Origin: Pedobacter sandarakinus
Lineage (GTDB): Bacteria > Bacteroidota > Bacteroidia > Sphingobacteriales > Sphingobacteriaceae
DNA: 64,000 nt
NCBI RefSeq assembly: GCF_026240095.1
Contig: NZ_JAPIVG010000008.1
Location: 16,364 to 80,363, forward strand
Direction of reading: 5' to 3'
In this document: one piece after another, positions 52,778-62,283 of the stretch
Layout of the letters: each line of letters opens with the position of its first letter
Position numbering within the stretch: position 1 is the first letter of the stretch
The notes under the pieces: model-generated
Databases searched by the model: none
The model's input: only the letters and a program-made list of their open reading frames with translations
What the model was told of the DNA's origin: nothing
Made by a program: the position numbers and the translations under genes

Positions 52778-53092
52778 ATGAAAAAGTTAATATTATCAGC
52801 TGCGTTTTTAGCCTTTGCCGGATTCTCAGCAGTGCAAGCGAACGAAGTAAACCCAATAAAGAACGCTGCAATTGTTGCAGTTCAAGATAGTGCAGTGAAA
52901 ACTCCAGTAAAACTGGAAGAATTGCCTGAGCCAGTTACCACCGCTTTAAAGTCTGATGCTTATAAAGGTTGGACAGCAACTGAAGCCTGGATGGTTAAAG
53001 AAGGTACAAAAGAATATTACCTAATCAATGTTAAGAAAGAAGCTGAAACAGGTTCTGTAAAAATTGATAAAGAAGGTAAACCTGTACAATAA
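52778..53092 (+). CDS. small secreted protein, PepSY-like (copy 2)
   Basis: 104 aa from the ATG at 52778 (the frame opens at 52700). Differs from copy 1 at only five residues (about 95% identical), while the DNA carries many synonymous changes, for example in the LEELPEP region. That implies selection on the protein. Followed by a terminator. Confidence 0.88.
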   Translation: MKKLILSAAFLAFAGFSAVQANEVNPIKNAAIVAVQDSAVKTPVKLEELPEPVTTALKSDAYKGWTATEAWMVKEGTKEYYLINVKKEAETGSVKIDKEGKPVQ

Positions 53093-53125
53093 TCCCTTAA
53101 ATTACATCTACCTAGTACAAGAATG

Positions 53126-53155
53126 GCCAGTTTTTAACTGGCTTTTCTTATTTTT
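53126..53155 (+). terminator. rho-independent terminator after the small secreted pair
   Basis: GCCAG, a T/A loop, CTGGC and TTTTC plus further Ts, 34 bp after the copy 2 stop. Its T-tract overlaps a -7-like TATTTTTG (53149-53156) that ends 3 nt before the response regulator start. Confidence 0.75.
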
Positions 53156-53159
53156 GCAT

Positions 53160-54491
53160 ATGGCGAAAATCCTGATTTTAGAAGACGACACCACTTTTGC
53201 TCAATTACTTGAAGGTTTTTTAACGAAAAACGAACACACAATTACGCTCTCCACTCATTTAAAGCATGCCTATAGTTTAATAGAAAATCAACCATTTGAT
53301 CTTTTTTTAATCGATTACCGTTTGCCCGATGGAATAGGCTTCGATTTAATTCACGAAAGCAGAAATTTAGGGTTAAAAACGCCCATCATCATTATGACCA
53401 GTTTTAATGATGTGCGTACGGCTGTTAAGTCGATGCAGATGGGTGCTTTTGATTACATTACCAAGCCAGTAAACCCTGATGAACTTTTAATGGTTATTAA
53501 AAACTCATTGGCTAAGAAAGAAGCTAAACAAAATGTTGTTGAAACGCAGGAACCTGACTTCATAAAAGGAAAAAGTGCAGTTGCTAATCGCTTATATGAA
53601 CACATTGCGCTCGTAGCGCCCACTGATATGTCAGTAATTATCCAGGGTGAGAGTGGCACAGGAAAGGAATTTGCGGCCCGTACACTCCACCAGCAAAGCA
53701 AGCGAGCCAATAAGCCTTTCATTGCTATAGATTGTGGCGCACTTTCTAAGGACCTGGCCGCTAGCGAACTTTTTGGGCATATTAAGGGCGCATTTACTGG
53801 CGCACTCAATGATAAAAAGGGACAGTTCGAAACCGCAAATGGTGGAACTTTATTTCTCGATGAAGTTGGAAATTTAAGCTATGAAGTCCAGATTAAACTT
53901 CTCCGTGCCCTCCAAGAACGAGTTATCCAGCCACTGGGAAGCACAAAACAAATTCCGGTTGACGTCAGGATTATCACGGCAACAAATGATGATTTACTAA
54001 ACAGTATTTCTGGAGGAGAGTTTCGCGAAGATCTTTATCATCGCCTTAACGAATTTAAAATCCAACTCCCGCCATTGAGAAATCGCGGAGCAGATCTAGA
54101 ACTATTCATCAACCATTTTATCAATTTATCTAACCGCGATCTAGATCGGAATGTAAAAAGCATTGCTGCTGATGCAAAATCGCTTTTGCTTAACTATGAC
54201 TGGCCTGGAAATTTGAGGGAGCTAAGCAATGTAATAAAACGCATGGTGTTGCTTACACCCGGCAATGTAGCGGCATTAAGCGCTTTGCCCGATGAAATGA
54301 TGATTGCTGTTAATCAACAAACACTACCCGGCAATTCATCTGACCTGAAAGCCGTGAACGAACAAAATGAAAAATCGTTAATTGCAGAAACCTTATTAAA
54401 AGCGAAACACAATAAATCCAAAGCAGCGAAGATGTTAAATATTGATAGAAAGACATTATATGCCAAAATGGAACGCTACGGAATAGAGTAA
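53160..54491 (+). CDS. sigma-54-dependent response regulator (NtrC type)
   Basis: 443 aa from the ATG at 53160. Receiver domain 1-118 with phospho-acceptor Asp near 52 (LFLIDYRLPDG) and Lys in YITKPVN; AAA+ domain about 140-380 with Walker A GESGTGKE, the sigma-54 contact loop GAFTGA and Walker B GGTLFLDEVG; C-terminal Fis-type HTH (KSKAAKMLNIDRKTLYAKME). It activates RpoN promoters. Convergent with the hybrid histidine kinase 78 bp away, its likely partner. Confidence 0.95.
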   Translation: MAKILILEDDTTFAQLLEGFLTKNEHTITLSTHLKHAYSLIENQPFDLFLIDYRLPDGIGFDLIHESRNLGLKTPIIIMTSFNDVRTAVKSMQMGAFDYITKPVNPDELLMVIKNSLAKKEAKQNVVETQEPDFIKGKSAVANRLYEHIALVAPTDMSVIIQGESGTGKEFAARTLHQQSKRANKPFIAIDCGALSKDLAASELFGHIKGAFTGALNDKKGQFETANGGTLFLDEVGNLSYEVQIKLLRALQERVIQPLGSTKQIPVDVRIITATNDDLLNSISGGEFREDLYHRLNEFKIQLPPLRNRGADLELFINHFINLSNRDLDRNVKSIAADAKSLLLNYDWPGNLRELSNVIKRMVLLTPGNVAALSALPDEMMIAVNQQTLPGNSSDLKAVNEQNEKSLIAETLLKAKHNKSKAAKMLNIDRKTLYAKMERYGIE

Positions 54492-54568
54492 AGTATAGTA
54501 AACTTTGCCTATACGTAATTAGGAATTTCGATTAGTATGAAAGCCTATTAAGCCATTCCTTAAACCTG

Positions 54569-57058
54569 CTAAACCATATTTTCTCCATCGATGGCTTCAG
54601 TTCGCTCCATTTTATCAATTACAGCTATCAAGCCCTTCAGTTGTTTCAATTGATCCCTAATTTCGACTGTTGTTGAGGATTGCAGACCGTTTTCGGCGAT
54701 TTCAATTTCAAGTAACCTAAAAGAGTTTGCTATATCCGATGCACCCATTTGTGCAGTACGACCAGCAAGCCTGTGCACCAATAGCCTACATTGATCTCGG
54801 TCGTTATCTGTAACGCATCGTTCAATTGTTGCCGCATCATCAATGCAATCTTGCTTAAAGCGGTTTAAGATTTTTTCGAACAGTTGCTGGTCGCCAAAAG
54901 TCATCTTTTCTAGAGATGAAAAATCAAATTCTATTTGCGTTTCCTCTACAAATTTTCGTTCAAAGATCGAAAGCAAATCATCAGCCATGAATGGTTTCAT
55001 AATCAAGCCATCGAAACCCTCGCTTAGAACCATCTCCCGCTCTTCAGGCAGAACCTGCGCAGTTATCGCATAAAATTTTACGGTAGGAGGAAGTTTTTTC
55101 TTTAAGATATGGCAAAGCTCTAACCCAGTCATTTCGGGCAGGCGCATATCAATGAGCACATATTTAAGTAATGGTGACGCTTCCTGGGTTAAAATATCGG
55201 CAACCTGGCCAAAAATTTTATGGGAAATATGGTGTTGATCAAAAATCAATCCGCAGAGTGCTAATATTAACTTATCATCGTCTATTACCCAAACTTCTCC
55301 TTTTTCTGCTATTTCATAGCTTCCCGATGGATGAACTGCTACCTCTTCTGTTTCCAGATATTTTAAAAAAACATTGAAAGTAGTGCCTTTGCCAGGTTTG
55401 CTTTTTACATAAATTCTTCCGCCTTGCGCTTCAACCAAAGCCTTTACAATAGGCAAGCCCAACCCTGTTCCCGTTTGGTTGAGTACGTATCTTTCGGGCG
55501 ATTCAATCTGTTCAAACTCATTGAATATCCGCTCCATGTCTTGCTTTTCAAAACCAATTCCAGTATCGCTAATGGTGAAATGAAAATGAAGCTGACCTTC
55601 TTGTTTCTTGACACTTACACCAAGTTCAATTTCGCCTTTAAGGGTAAACTTAACTGCATTCCCTAGCAGGTTAAAAAGAATTTGTTTAAGTCTAAATGCA
55701 TCACCTTTAATGTAGGTGATGCCGTCTAGATCGAATTTTGTAAGCAGTTGCAATGCTTTCTGAGTTGCCAAGGGTCGCACAACCGCAGTAACTTCATCTA
55801 AAACAGTAGCTATATTAAATACCTGTTGATTGAAACTAAACTCTCCTGAAATAATTCGGTTATAATCAAGCACTTCGTTTACTATTTGAAGTAAGTGAAT
55901 TGAGGATTGATAGATAGCATCTACATCTTTTTTGCTTGGCTGATCTTGGGTCGAAACTAGCTCTGCATAACCGAGAATAGACTGCAAGGGAGTTCGAATT
56001 TCATGACTCATATTAGATAGAAACCGTTGTTTTGCCTTTCCATGATATTCTGCCTCATCTTTCGCTTGTTCGAGGGCTTTCCTATAAGTGTTGCTCTTCG
56101 TAATATCAGTTAAAATAAGGTAAAGTAAGATAACCGTAAGCAGAAAAAAAGCGATAATTATGAGTGTAATTTGGGTAATTCCATCATTTACAACTTCCTT
56201 TGCCTGGATAGCAGTTTGATCTAATTGCGAAACTGCTTCTGCCTCTACCTCTCTGAGAATAGTAAGCATCTGGTTAGTGAGCGCATTGCTGGCATCAGAT
56301 AAATCTGCTTCTCTTTTAAGAAATTTCTGACTTTTCTGACGCTGTTCCAACTCAATTGTTTTCAGCGAGCCGGTCATGCTTTTCATGATACTGTCTTCGG
56401 CCTTCGGGTTTAAGGTATCTCGCTTTATTTTAAATTCCTCATTGATGATTTTATATACATCGGCCTTTTTTTTTCCAAACAGTTTGCTTAGAAAGCCTCT
56501 CGATTTTTGTGCATCTTCTGGTGCCAACGTAGTGGTCGACGTGGTTGTTTCGGTAGTAAGTATTGCACTGTCCGTTCGCTTAGTTCTTGCTGCAACTAGC
56601 TCATTCAGTTTCCTTACTTCTTCGGAAATAGATTTAGTATTCACCAAAGTTTCACGCACCTTTAGATAATTTACAAACTGCTTGTCGCGATCATTTAATA
56701 AACCCTTGATAGATTTAATTCTGGCCAGCTGTGTTTCATCTCCCCTGTATAATTTTTTCAAGGTATCTAGTGCTACCTTGAGCTTTCCCGATTCCCTTAG
56801 AAAGCTATAATCACCTTGTTTATTAAAAGCTTCATCCCGCTGCAGCTGGTCTAAACGAGCTATTTTGTGAGATAAATCGGTAACGATTCTTAGCCTATCG
56901 TTGGGGGCCGAAATCTCCTCAACGGTATTTAACATCCTAGTAAAAGCAAAATTGCTAATGCCCCAAGCTAAAATCAGCGCAAAACAAGCCAATAGAAAGC
57001 CTATAATAACTTTACTTTTGATTGCCCTAAAGAAACGCCTTTGGATTTCGGCTGCCAT
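54569..57058 (-). CDS. hybrid sensor histidine kinase with receiver and HPt domains
   Basis: 829 aa. Membrane helices about 17-38 and 296-317 frame an extracytoplasmic helical region of about 260 residues. Then HisKA with His352 in FLSNMSHEIRTPLQSILGYA, HATPase with FNLLGNAVKFTLKGEI and GTGLGLPIVKALVEAQGG, a receiver domain (VWVIDDDKL, VLIDMRLPEMTG), and a C-terminal HPt with conserved His in LLVHRLAGRTAQM. The kinase-receiver-HPt order allows internal phosphorelay to the sigma-54 regulator next door. Signal unknown; a Thr-rich patch (TTETTTSTTTLAP) sits near 170. Confidence 0.94.
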   Translation of the reverse strand: MAAEIQRRFFRAIKSKVIIGFLLACFALILAWGISNFAFTRMLNTVEEISAPNDRLRIVTDLSHKIARLDQLQRDEAFNKQGDYSFLRESGKLKVALDTLKKLYRGDETQLARIKSIKGLLNDRDKQFVNYLKVRETLVNTKSISEEVRKLNELVAARTKRTDSAILTTETTTSTTTLAPEDAQKSRGFLSKLFGKKKADVYKIINEEFKIKRDTLNPKAEDSIMKSMTGSLKTIELEQRQKSQKFLKREADLSDASNALTNQMLTILREVEAEAVSQLDQTAIQAKEVVNDGITQITLIIIAFFLLTVILLYLILTDITKSNTYRKALEQAKDEAEYHGKAKQRFLSNMSHEIRTPLQSILGYAELVSTQDQPSKKDVDAIYQSSIHLLQIVNEVLDYNRIISGEFSFNQQVFNIATVLDEVTAVVRPLATQKALQLLTKFDLDGITYIKGDAFRLKQILFNLLGNAVKFTLKGEIELGVSVKKQEGQLHFHFTISDTGIGFEKQDMERIFNEFEQIESPERYVLNQTGTGLGLPIVKALVEAQGGRIYVKSKPGKGTTFNVFLKYLETEEVAVHPSGSYEIAEKGEVWVIDDDKLILALCGLIFDQHHISHKIFGQVADILTQEASPLLKYVLIDMRLPEMTGLELCHILKKKLPPTVKFYAITAQVLPEEREMVLSEGFDGLIMKPFMADDLLSIFERKFVEETQIEFDFSSLEKMTFGDQQLFEKILNRFKQDCIDDAATIERCVTDNDRDQCRLLVHRLAGRTAQMGASDIANSFRLLEIEIAENGLQSSTTVEIRDQLKQLKGLIAVIDKMERTEAIDGENMV

Positions 57059-57228
57059 CGATTTATATTTTGTGTCTTAGTGATTAACGAAATTTAATCC
57101 GGAAAAGACATACTAAATACAAATAGAGCGGGCTTTGGTTTTGGATTAACATTTAACACATTTAAAAATGTAGGTAGCCATAATTAAATTATATTGATTA
57201 AAATGGTAAATTTAACAAAGCATAGACC

Positions 57229-57918
57229 ATGAACCGCATCGATCGATTATTCGGCATCTTAACTTTACTTCAATCTAAAAAATACTTAACGGCTGAAAAA
57301 ATTGCCGATCGATTTAACATGAGTATTCGCACGGTGTATCGAGATATTAAAGCCCTGCAAGAACAAGGGATACCTGTTAGTTTCGAACAGCATAGAGGCT
57401 ATTTTTTGGTTCAGGGCTATTTTCTCTCGCCAATTTCTTTTAATACGGATGAAGCAAATGCACTTTTGCTGGTAGAAAGTTTAGTTAACGGATTTACCGA
57501 TCATTCTATTCGTAATCACTATACTAGTGCATTAACTAAAGTTAAAGCTGTCTTAAGATCGGGGCAGAAAGAAAAGCTTGAGCAGATGAATCAGCACATT
57601 AAGCTGCAAATTCCAGATCGACTTACTTTTAATTACAAATACCTATCCATCATCCAACAGGCTATATCTGATAACTGTATGATTGAAATTGGTTACAAAA
57701 ATGCGAAAAACCTTTGTAGCAAAAGGGAAGTAGAGCCCATTGGCCTAATATTCTACGCTTTTAGTTGGCACCTCATTGCCTGGTGCCATGTCAGAAATGA
57801 TTATAGAGATTTTAACTTGAGTAGAATAGTAGATTTACAAATGGCTGGCAAACCTTTTTCTAAAGATAACCATATGGCACTTAGCGAATACATGAGCCTC
57901 TTGCCGGTTGATTATTAA
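57229..57918 (+). CDS. HTH/WYL-domain transcriptional regulator (YafY-like)
   Basis: 229 aa. N-terminal helix-turn-helix MNRIDRLFGILTLLQSKKYL, AEKIADRFNMSIRTVYRDIK, then a WYL-type domain from about 135 (IEIGYKNAKNLCSKREVEPI, FYAFSWHLIAWCHVRNDYRD). WYL domains bind nucleic acids or small ligands. Shorter than many family members (about 300 aa). Divergent from the histidine kinase gene; target unknown. Confidence 0.92.
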   Translation: MNRIDRLFGILTLLQSKKYLTAEKIADRFNMSIRTVYRDIKALQEQGIPVSFEQHRGYFLVQGYFLSPISFNTDEANALLLVESLVNGFTDHSIRNHYTSALTKVKAVLRSGQKEKLEQMNQHIKLQIPDRLTFNYKYLSIIQQAISDNCMIEIGYKNAKNLCSKREVEPIGLIFYAFSWHLIAWCHVRNDYRDFNLSRIVDLQMAGKPFSKDNHMALSEYMSLLPVDY

Positions 57919-57963
57919 TGCCTGAGCCATACCTAAAGTTTATCATTAGCTTCACTTTGATCA
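57919..57963. other. short gap before the repeat array
   Basis: No signal seen; the repeat array follows directly. Confidence 0.3.
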
Positions 57964-59366
57964 CAGAACAACCTAGTAAAACATTACCTACAAACACGAT
58001 ATACATCTCCACCCAACAAAGCCCAACCCCTAAACCGCCGTTTTACCCAACCCCTGCCCGATAAATTTTTGGGGACGCACTCCCCGAGCCTACCCACTAA
58101 CTTAAATACAAAAATTTTAAGCCGGCAATTTTTGGTTTTTCACCTGATTGTTTGGTTCAAATGGTGTTCAAGCTAGCTTCGCTGGTCTTTTTGTTGTCAA
58201 AAAGAACGAAGCCCGTCTGGCCAGGACAAAACAATCTAATAACACAATACTCAAAAACAATATACTACGCCACCCAACAAAGCCCAACCCCTAATCTTCC
58301 GTCCCACCCAACCCCGGCCTGATAAATTTTTGGGGACGCACTCCCCGAGCCTACCCACTAACTTAAATACAAAAATTTTAAGCCGCAATTTTTGGTTTTT
58401 CACCTGATTGTTTGGTTTAAATGGTGTTCAAGCTAGCTTCGCTAGTCTTTTTTTTGTTAAAAAGAACGAAGCCCGTCCGGCCAGGACAAAAAAATCTAAT
58501 AATACAATATTCAAAAACAATATACTACGCCACCCAACAAAGCCGAACCCCTAAACCTCCGTCCCACCCAAGCCCGGCCTGATAAATTTTGGGGTCGCAC
58601 TCCCCGAGCCTTCCCACTAACTTAAATACAAAAATTTTAAGGCGGCAATTTTTGGTTATTTTTGTTGTCAAAAAGAACGAAGCCCGTCCGGCCAGGACAA
58701 AACAATCTAATAACACAATATTCAAAAACAATTTACTACGCCACCCAACAAAGCCTACCCACTAACTTAAATACAAAAATTTTAAGCCGGCAATTTTTGG
58801 TTTTTCACCTGATTATTTGATTAAAATGGTGTTCAAGCTAGCTTCGCTGGTCTTTTTGTTGTCAAAAAGAACGAAGCCCGTACGGCCAGGACAAAACAAT
58901 CTAATAATACAATATTCAAAAACAATATACTACGACACCCAACAAAGCCGAACCCCTAAACCTCCGTTCCACCCAAGCCCGGCCTGATAAATTTTTGGGG
59001 ACGCACTCCCCGAGCCTTCCCACTAACTTAAATACAAAAATTTTAAGCCGGCAATTTTTGGTTCTTTTTGTTGTCAAAAAGAACGAAGCCCGTCCGGCCA
59101 GGACAAAACAATCTAATAACACAACACTCAAAAACAAGATACTACGCCCCCCAACAAAGCCCAACCCCTAAACCGCCGTTTTACCCAACCCCTGCCTGAT
59201 AAATTTTTGGGGACGCACTCCCCGAGCCTACCCACTAACTTAAATACAAAAATTTTAAGCCGGGAATTTTTGGTTTTTCACCTGATTATTTGATTAAAAT
59301 GGTGTTCAAGCTAGCTTCGCTGTTCTTTTTGTTGTCAAAAAGAACGAAGCCCGTCCGGCCAGGACT
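57964..59366. repeat. tandem array of six long imperfect repeats
   Basis: Six units end in GAACGAAGCCCG (starts at 58204, 58464, 58675, 58869, 59081, 59342; spacings about 260, 211, 194, 212, 261). Each unit contains GGGGACGCACTCCCC (a 5-bp hairpin; lost in unit 4, and GGGGTCGCACTCCCC in unit 3), CCACTAACTTAAATAC, AAAATTTTAAGCCGG, and in the long units a 45-bp extra block with GTTCAAGCTAGCTTCGCT. Three unit types differ by precise deletions. Short open frames inside are shadows. Origin and function unknown. Confidence 0.85.
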
Positions 59367-59456
59367 AGCGCCTAAAAAAAAATTAAAACTCATTTTTAAG
59401 ACTGCCATAGGGTTGTCACTCCAACCCCATTCCTTTGTTAAATCAAAACTAAAAAC

Positions 59457-60017
59457 ATGAGCTTGGTCGACCTCCTATTAAAAGAAATGAACGAAATGGA
59501 AAAAACTAAAAAACAACATATGGATATTATTAAAGCATTATTAACAGAATTGGAGAGTGAATTCAATATCACCAAAAAATTCCTCTCGCTAGTACCTACA
59601 AATCAGTTCGATTGGGCACCTCATGCCAGAAGCATGAAAATGAAGGCGCTTGCCAGTCACATTGCCGAATTACCAGAATGGATTGAGTTAGCTTTTCAAA
59701 CTGATGGACTAGATTTTGCCACGGCACCCTATGAAGAAAAAAGCGTAACCAGCCAAGAAGACTTGCTTCATATATTGGAAACAAGCTATGCCAAAGGTAA
59801 GGCCGCCCTCGAAAATGCCAACGAAGGCGTACTCGGGAAGCAATGGATTCTCCGAAACGGTGATCAAGTTTTGGGCGATATGAATAAATATGAAATGATT
59901 CGAATTGCTTTCAGTCAGACCATACATCATCGTGCCCAATTAGGTGTATACCTGAGGTTATTAGATATCCCGATTCCTGGTAGCTATGGTCCAAGTGCCG
60001 ACGACCAAAGTTTCTAA
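59457..60017 (+). CDS. DinB family protein (putative metal-dependent)
   Basis: 186 aa. Four-helix-bundle DinB features: MKMKALASHIAELPEWIELA (first His) and SQTIHHRAQLGVYLRLLDIP (final HH), metal-ligand histidines of the family. It may act in thiol transfer or stress response; substrate unknown. The start could be any of several Met residues in the first 15. It sits directly after the repeat array and ends at a strong terminator. Confidence 0.88.
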   Translation: MSLVDLLLKEMNEMEKTKKQHMDIIKALLTELESEFNITKKFLSLVPTNQFDWAPHARSMKMKALASHIAELPEWIELAFQTDGLDFATAPYEEKSVTSQEDLLHILETSYAKGKAALENANEGVLGKQWILRNGDQVLGDMNKYEMIRIAFSQTIHHRAQLGVYLRLLDIPIPGSYGPSADDQSF

Positions 60018-60062
60018 ATCATTTCAGGTAAATAATCTAACAAGAAAACCAACTTACTTAAA

Positions 60063-60096
60063 TAAAGGGGAAGTAACATCGTCCCCTTTATTATTT
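60063..60096 (+). terminator. rho-independent terminator after the DinB gene
   Basis: TAAAGGGGA, a 10-nt loop and TCCCCTTTA followed by TTATTT, 45 bp after the stop. Confidence 0.85.
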
Positions 60097-60172
60097 CAAC
60101 TTTCGCCAACGGATAACCGATCTTGCGTGTGCTAAATATCAATAACACAATTTAAATCCGTAAAATTGTAAG

Positions 60173-61138
60173 ATGAAAACCAGTACGGCTACCCGTTTAA
60201 ATAAATTTATTAGTGAAAGCGGGTTATGCTCTCGTCGCGAAGCCGATCGTTTTATTGAAAAAGGAAATGTTTTCATAAACGGTAAAAGGGCAAAGATCGG
60301 CGATCAAGTAATAGCGGGCGACCGGGTGATGGTAAATGGACACAACATTGAACCTAAAGAAGAATCCTCTTTTATTTTATTGGCGTTTAACAAACCCGTA
60401 GGCATTACCAGCACTACAGAATCGAACGTAAGAGATAATATTGTAGACTACGTTAACCATAGCGAAAGAATTTTTCCTATTGGCCGTTTAGATAAAGATT
60501 CATCAGGATTAATTTTCCTTACAAACAATGGCGATATTGTAAATAAAATTCTCCGTGCCGGAAACAATCACGAAAAAGAATATCTTGTCACAGTAAATAA
60601 ACCCATCACCGATGATTTCATATTTGAAATGGGCAATGGAGTGCCTATTTTAGGTGTTAATACCAGAAAATGTAAAGTAAGGCAAATCAGTACTTTTGTT
60701 TTCAATATCATTTTGATTCAAGGATTAAACAGGCAGATTAGAAGGATGTGCGAACACTTTGGATATGAGGTAACCAAATTGGAGCGCACCAGAATTATGA
60801 ATATCAATCTCAAGGGCATTCCACCAGGCGAGTTTAGAGATCTTACCGAAGTGGAGATGAATACCATCCTAAAAAGTGTTGCAAAATCATCATCAGAGGC
60901 AACCTCAAAACCAAAAAACACAAAAAAGAAAACCAATTCCCGGGAAGATTTGCAAGAACAGGAACAACCCCGGAAGATACACAAGCCTTCAAAGCCCGCT
61001 TCGAAATTGGCCGGAAATAAACATGGGGGCAAATCATCACCCAAGCCTAACAATAAGAGCGGTGCCACAAATAAATCAGCTCGTTCTGCAAAAGGCAAAC
61101 CAGCCTCAAAGGCAAACACCAGGCAGCGAGGAAGATAA
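60173..61138 (+). CDS. rluF: 23S rRNA pseudouridine synthase RluF
   Basis: 321 aa. N-terminal S4 RNA-binding domain (LNKFISESGLCSRREADRFI), catalytic domain with Asp in FPIGRLDKDSSGLIFLTN, and GLNRQIRRMCEHFGYEVTKL. The match is best to RluF (U2604). The last ~85 residues are a Lys/Ser/Pro-rich disordered tail (TKKKTNSREDLQE, KPASKANTRQRGR), not part of the enzyme core. Confidence 0.92.
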   Translation: MKTSTATRLNKFISESGLCSRREADRFIEKGNVFINGKRAKIGDQVIAGDRVMVNGHNIEPKEESSFILLAFNKPVGITSTTESNVRDNIVDYVNHSERIFPIGRLDKDSSGLIFLTNNGDIVNKILRAGNNHEKEYLVTVNKPITDDFIFEMGNGVPILGVNTRKCKVRQISTFVFNIILIQGLNRQIRRMCEHFGYEVTKLERTRIMNINLKGIPPGEFRDLTEVEMNTILKSVAKSSSEATSKPKNTKKKTNSREDLQEQEQPRKIHKPSKPASKLAGNKHGGKSSPKPNNKSGATNKSARSAKGKPASKANTRQRGR

Positions 61139-61213
61139 GCCAAGTAATTGTAAAATTTACCCTTAGCGTAGCACGTTTGGAAAGCATGAATCGAACCTTA
61201 AGCCTTTTTTAAG

Positions 61214-61221
61214 TACCTTTG
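61214..61221 (+). promoter_or_regulatory. -7-like box directly before rlmN
   Basis: TACCTTTG ends 6 nt before the ATG at 61228; it would give a nearly leaderless mRNA and makes the upstream TTG at 61219 an unlikely start. Confidence 0.4.
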
Positions 61222-61227
61222 CAGCAA

Positions 61228-62283
61228 ATGGTAACAGCAAAGAAAATCGATATCCGCTCACTAGATCTGCCGCAATTGCAACAGCATTTGGTAGCCATGC
61301 AACAGCCTGCTTTTCGGGCAAAGCAGATTTACCAGTGGCTTTGGGAGAAATCGGTAACTACTTTCGAAGATATGAGCAACTTATCTAAAGAGTTGCGCAA
61401 AACCTTATCAGAAAACTTTGCCATAAATGCGGTACAGGTTAATAATTCGCAATTCAGTAGCGATCATACCATTAAAAATACTTTCCGCCTTGCAGATGGA
61501 AATATTGTTGAAGGCGTATTAATCCCGTTGGAAGATAGGATGACTGCTTGCGTTAGTTCGCAGGTAGGGTGCAGTTTAACCTGCAAGTTTTGTGCTACGG
61601 GATATATGGATCGTAAACGCAACCTCAACGCAGATGAGATCTACGATCAGGTTGTATTGATAGATAAGCAAGCCAAACAGAACTACAACAACCCGCTAAC
61701 AAACATTGTGTACATGGGCATGGGAGAGCCACTCCTCAATTATGCAAATGTACTTAAATCCATAGATCGAATTACGGCTCCCGATGGCTTAAATATGAGC
61801 TATAAACGGATTACAGTTTCAACGGCTGGTATCGCAAAAATGATTAAGAAACTTGGCGATGATGGTGCAAAGTTTAACCTCGCACTATCGCTTCATGCTG
61901 CAGACGATAAAAAACGTAATGAAATTATGCCGATTAACGAAGCAAATTCGTTAAAAGCCTTATCAGAAGCATTACGGTATTATTTTGCCAAAACTAAAAA
62001 TCCGGTAACATACGAATATATCGTTTTCAATCATTTTAACGATGAAATTTCAGACGCAATGGACCTAGCCAAATTTTGCAAGCATATTCCCTGCAAAGTT
62101 AATCTTATAGAGTACAACCCAATCTCGTTTGCAGATTTTACCAACGCAGAGGGCGATAAAATTGACGCATTTGCCAACTACTTAAAAAGCCAGGGCATCA
62201 ATACCAATATCCGCAGAAGTCGTGGAAAAGACATCGATGCCGCATGTGGGCAACTCGCCGTTAAGGAAGAGGCGAATCAATAA
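61228..62283 (+). CDS. rlmN: dual-specificity rRNA/tRNA methyltransferase RlmN
   Basis: 351 aa from the ATG at 61228. Radical SAM motif GCSLTCKFCATGYMDRKR (CxxxCxxC), YMGMGEPLLNYANVLKSI, and the end RGKDIDAACGQLA with the second conserved Cys. It methylates C2 of A2503 in 23S rRNA and A37 of some tRNAs. Its last 23 bp overlap the end of the converging LRR kinase gene. Confidence 0.96.
   Translation: MVTAKKIDIRSLDLPQLQQHLVAMQQPAFRAKQIYQWLWEKSVTTFEDMSNLSKELRKTLSENFAINAVQVNNSQFSSDHTIKNTFRLADGNIVEGVLIPLEDRMTACVSSQVGCSLTCKFCATGYMDRKRNLNADEIYDQVVLIDKQAKQNYNNPLTNIVYMGMGEPLLNYANVLKSIDRITAPDGLNMSYKRITVSTAGIAKMIKKLGDDGAKFNLALSLHAADDKKRNEIMPINEANSLKALSEALRYYFAKTKNPVTYEYIVFNHFNDEISDAMDLAKFCKHIPCKVNLIEYNPISFADFTNAEGDKIDAFANYLKSQGINTNIRRSRGKDIDAACGQLAVKEEANQ

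Noticed and set aside
53064..53159. N-terminal extension of the response regulator
   Set aside because: The extension overlaps the preceding gene and terminator; the receiver domain begins MAKILILEDD at 53160.
58525..59164. Two short minus-strand open frames (68 and 82 codons)
   Set aside because: They are translations of the tandem-repeat units (shared LDCFVLAGRASFFLTT) and vanish in the longer units; shadows of the repeat.
57964..59366. CRISPR array
   Set aside because: Units are about 200-260 bp and near-identical throughout, with no short repeats or unique spacers, and no cas genes are in the window.
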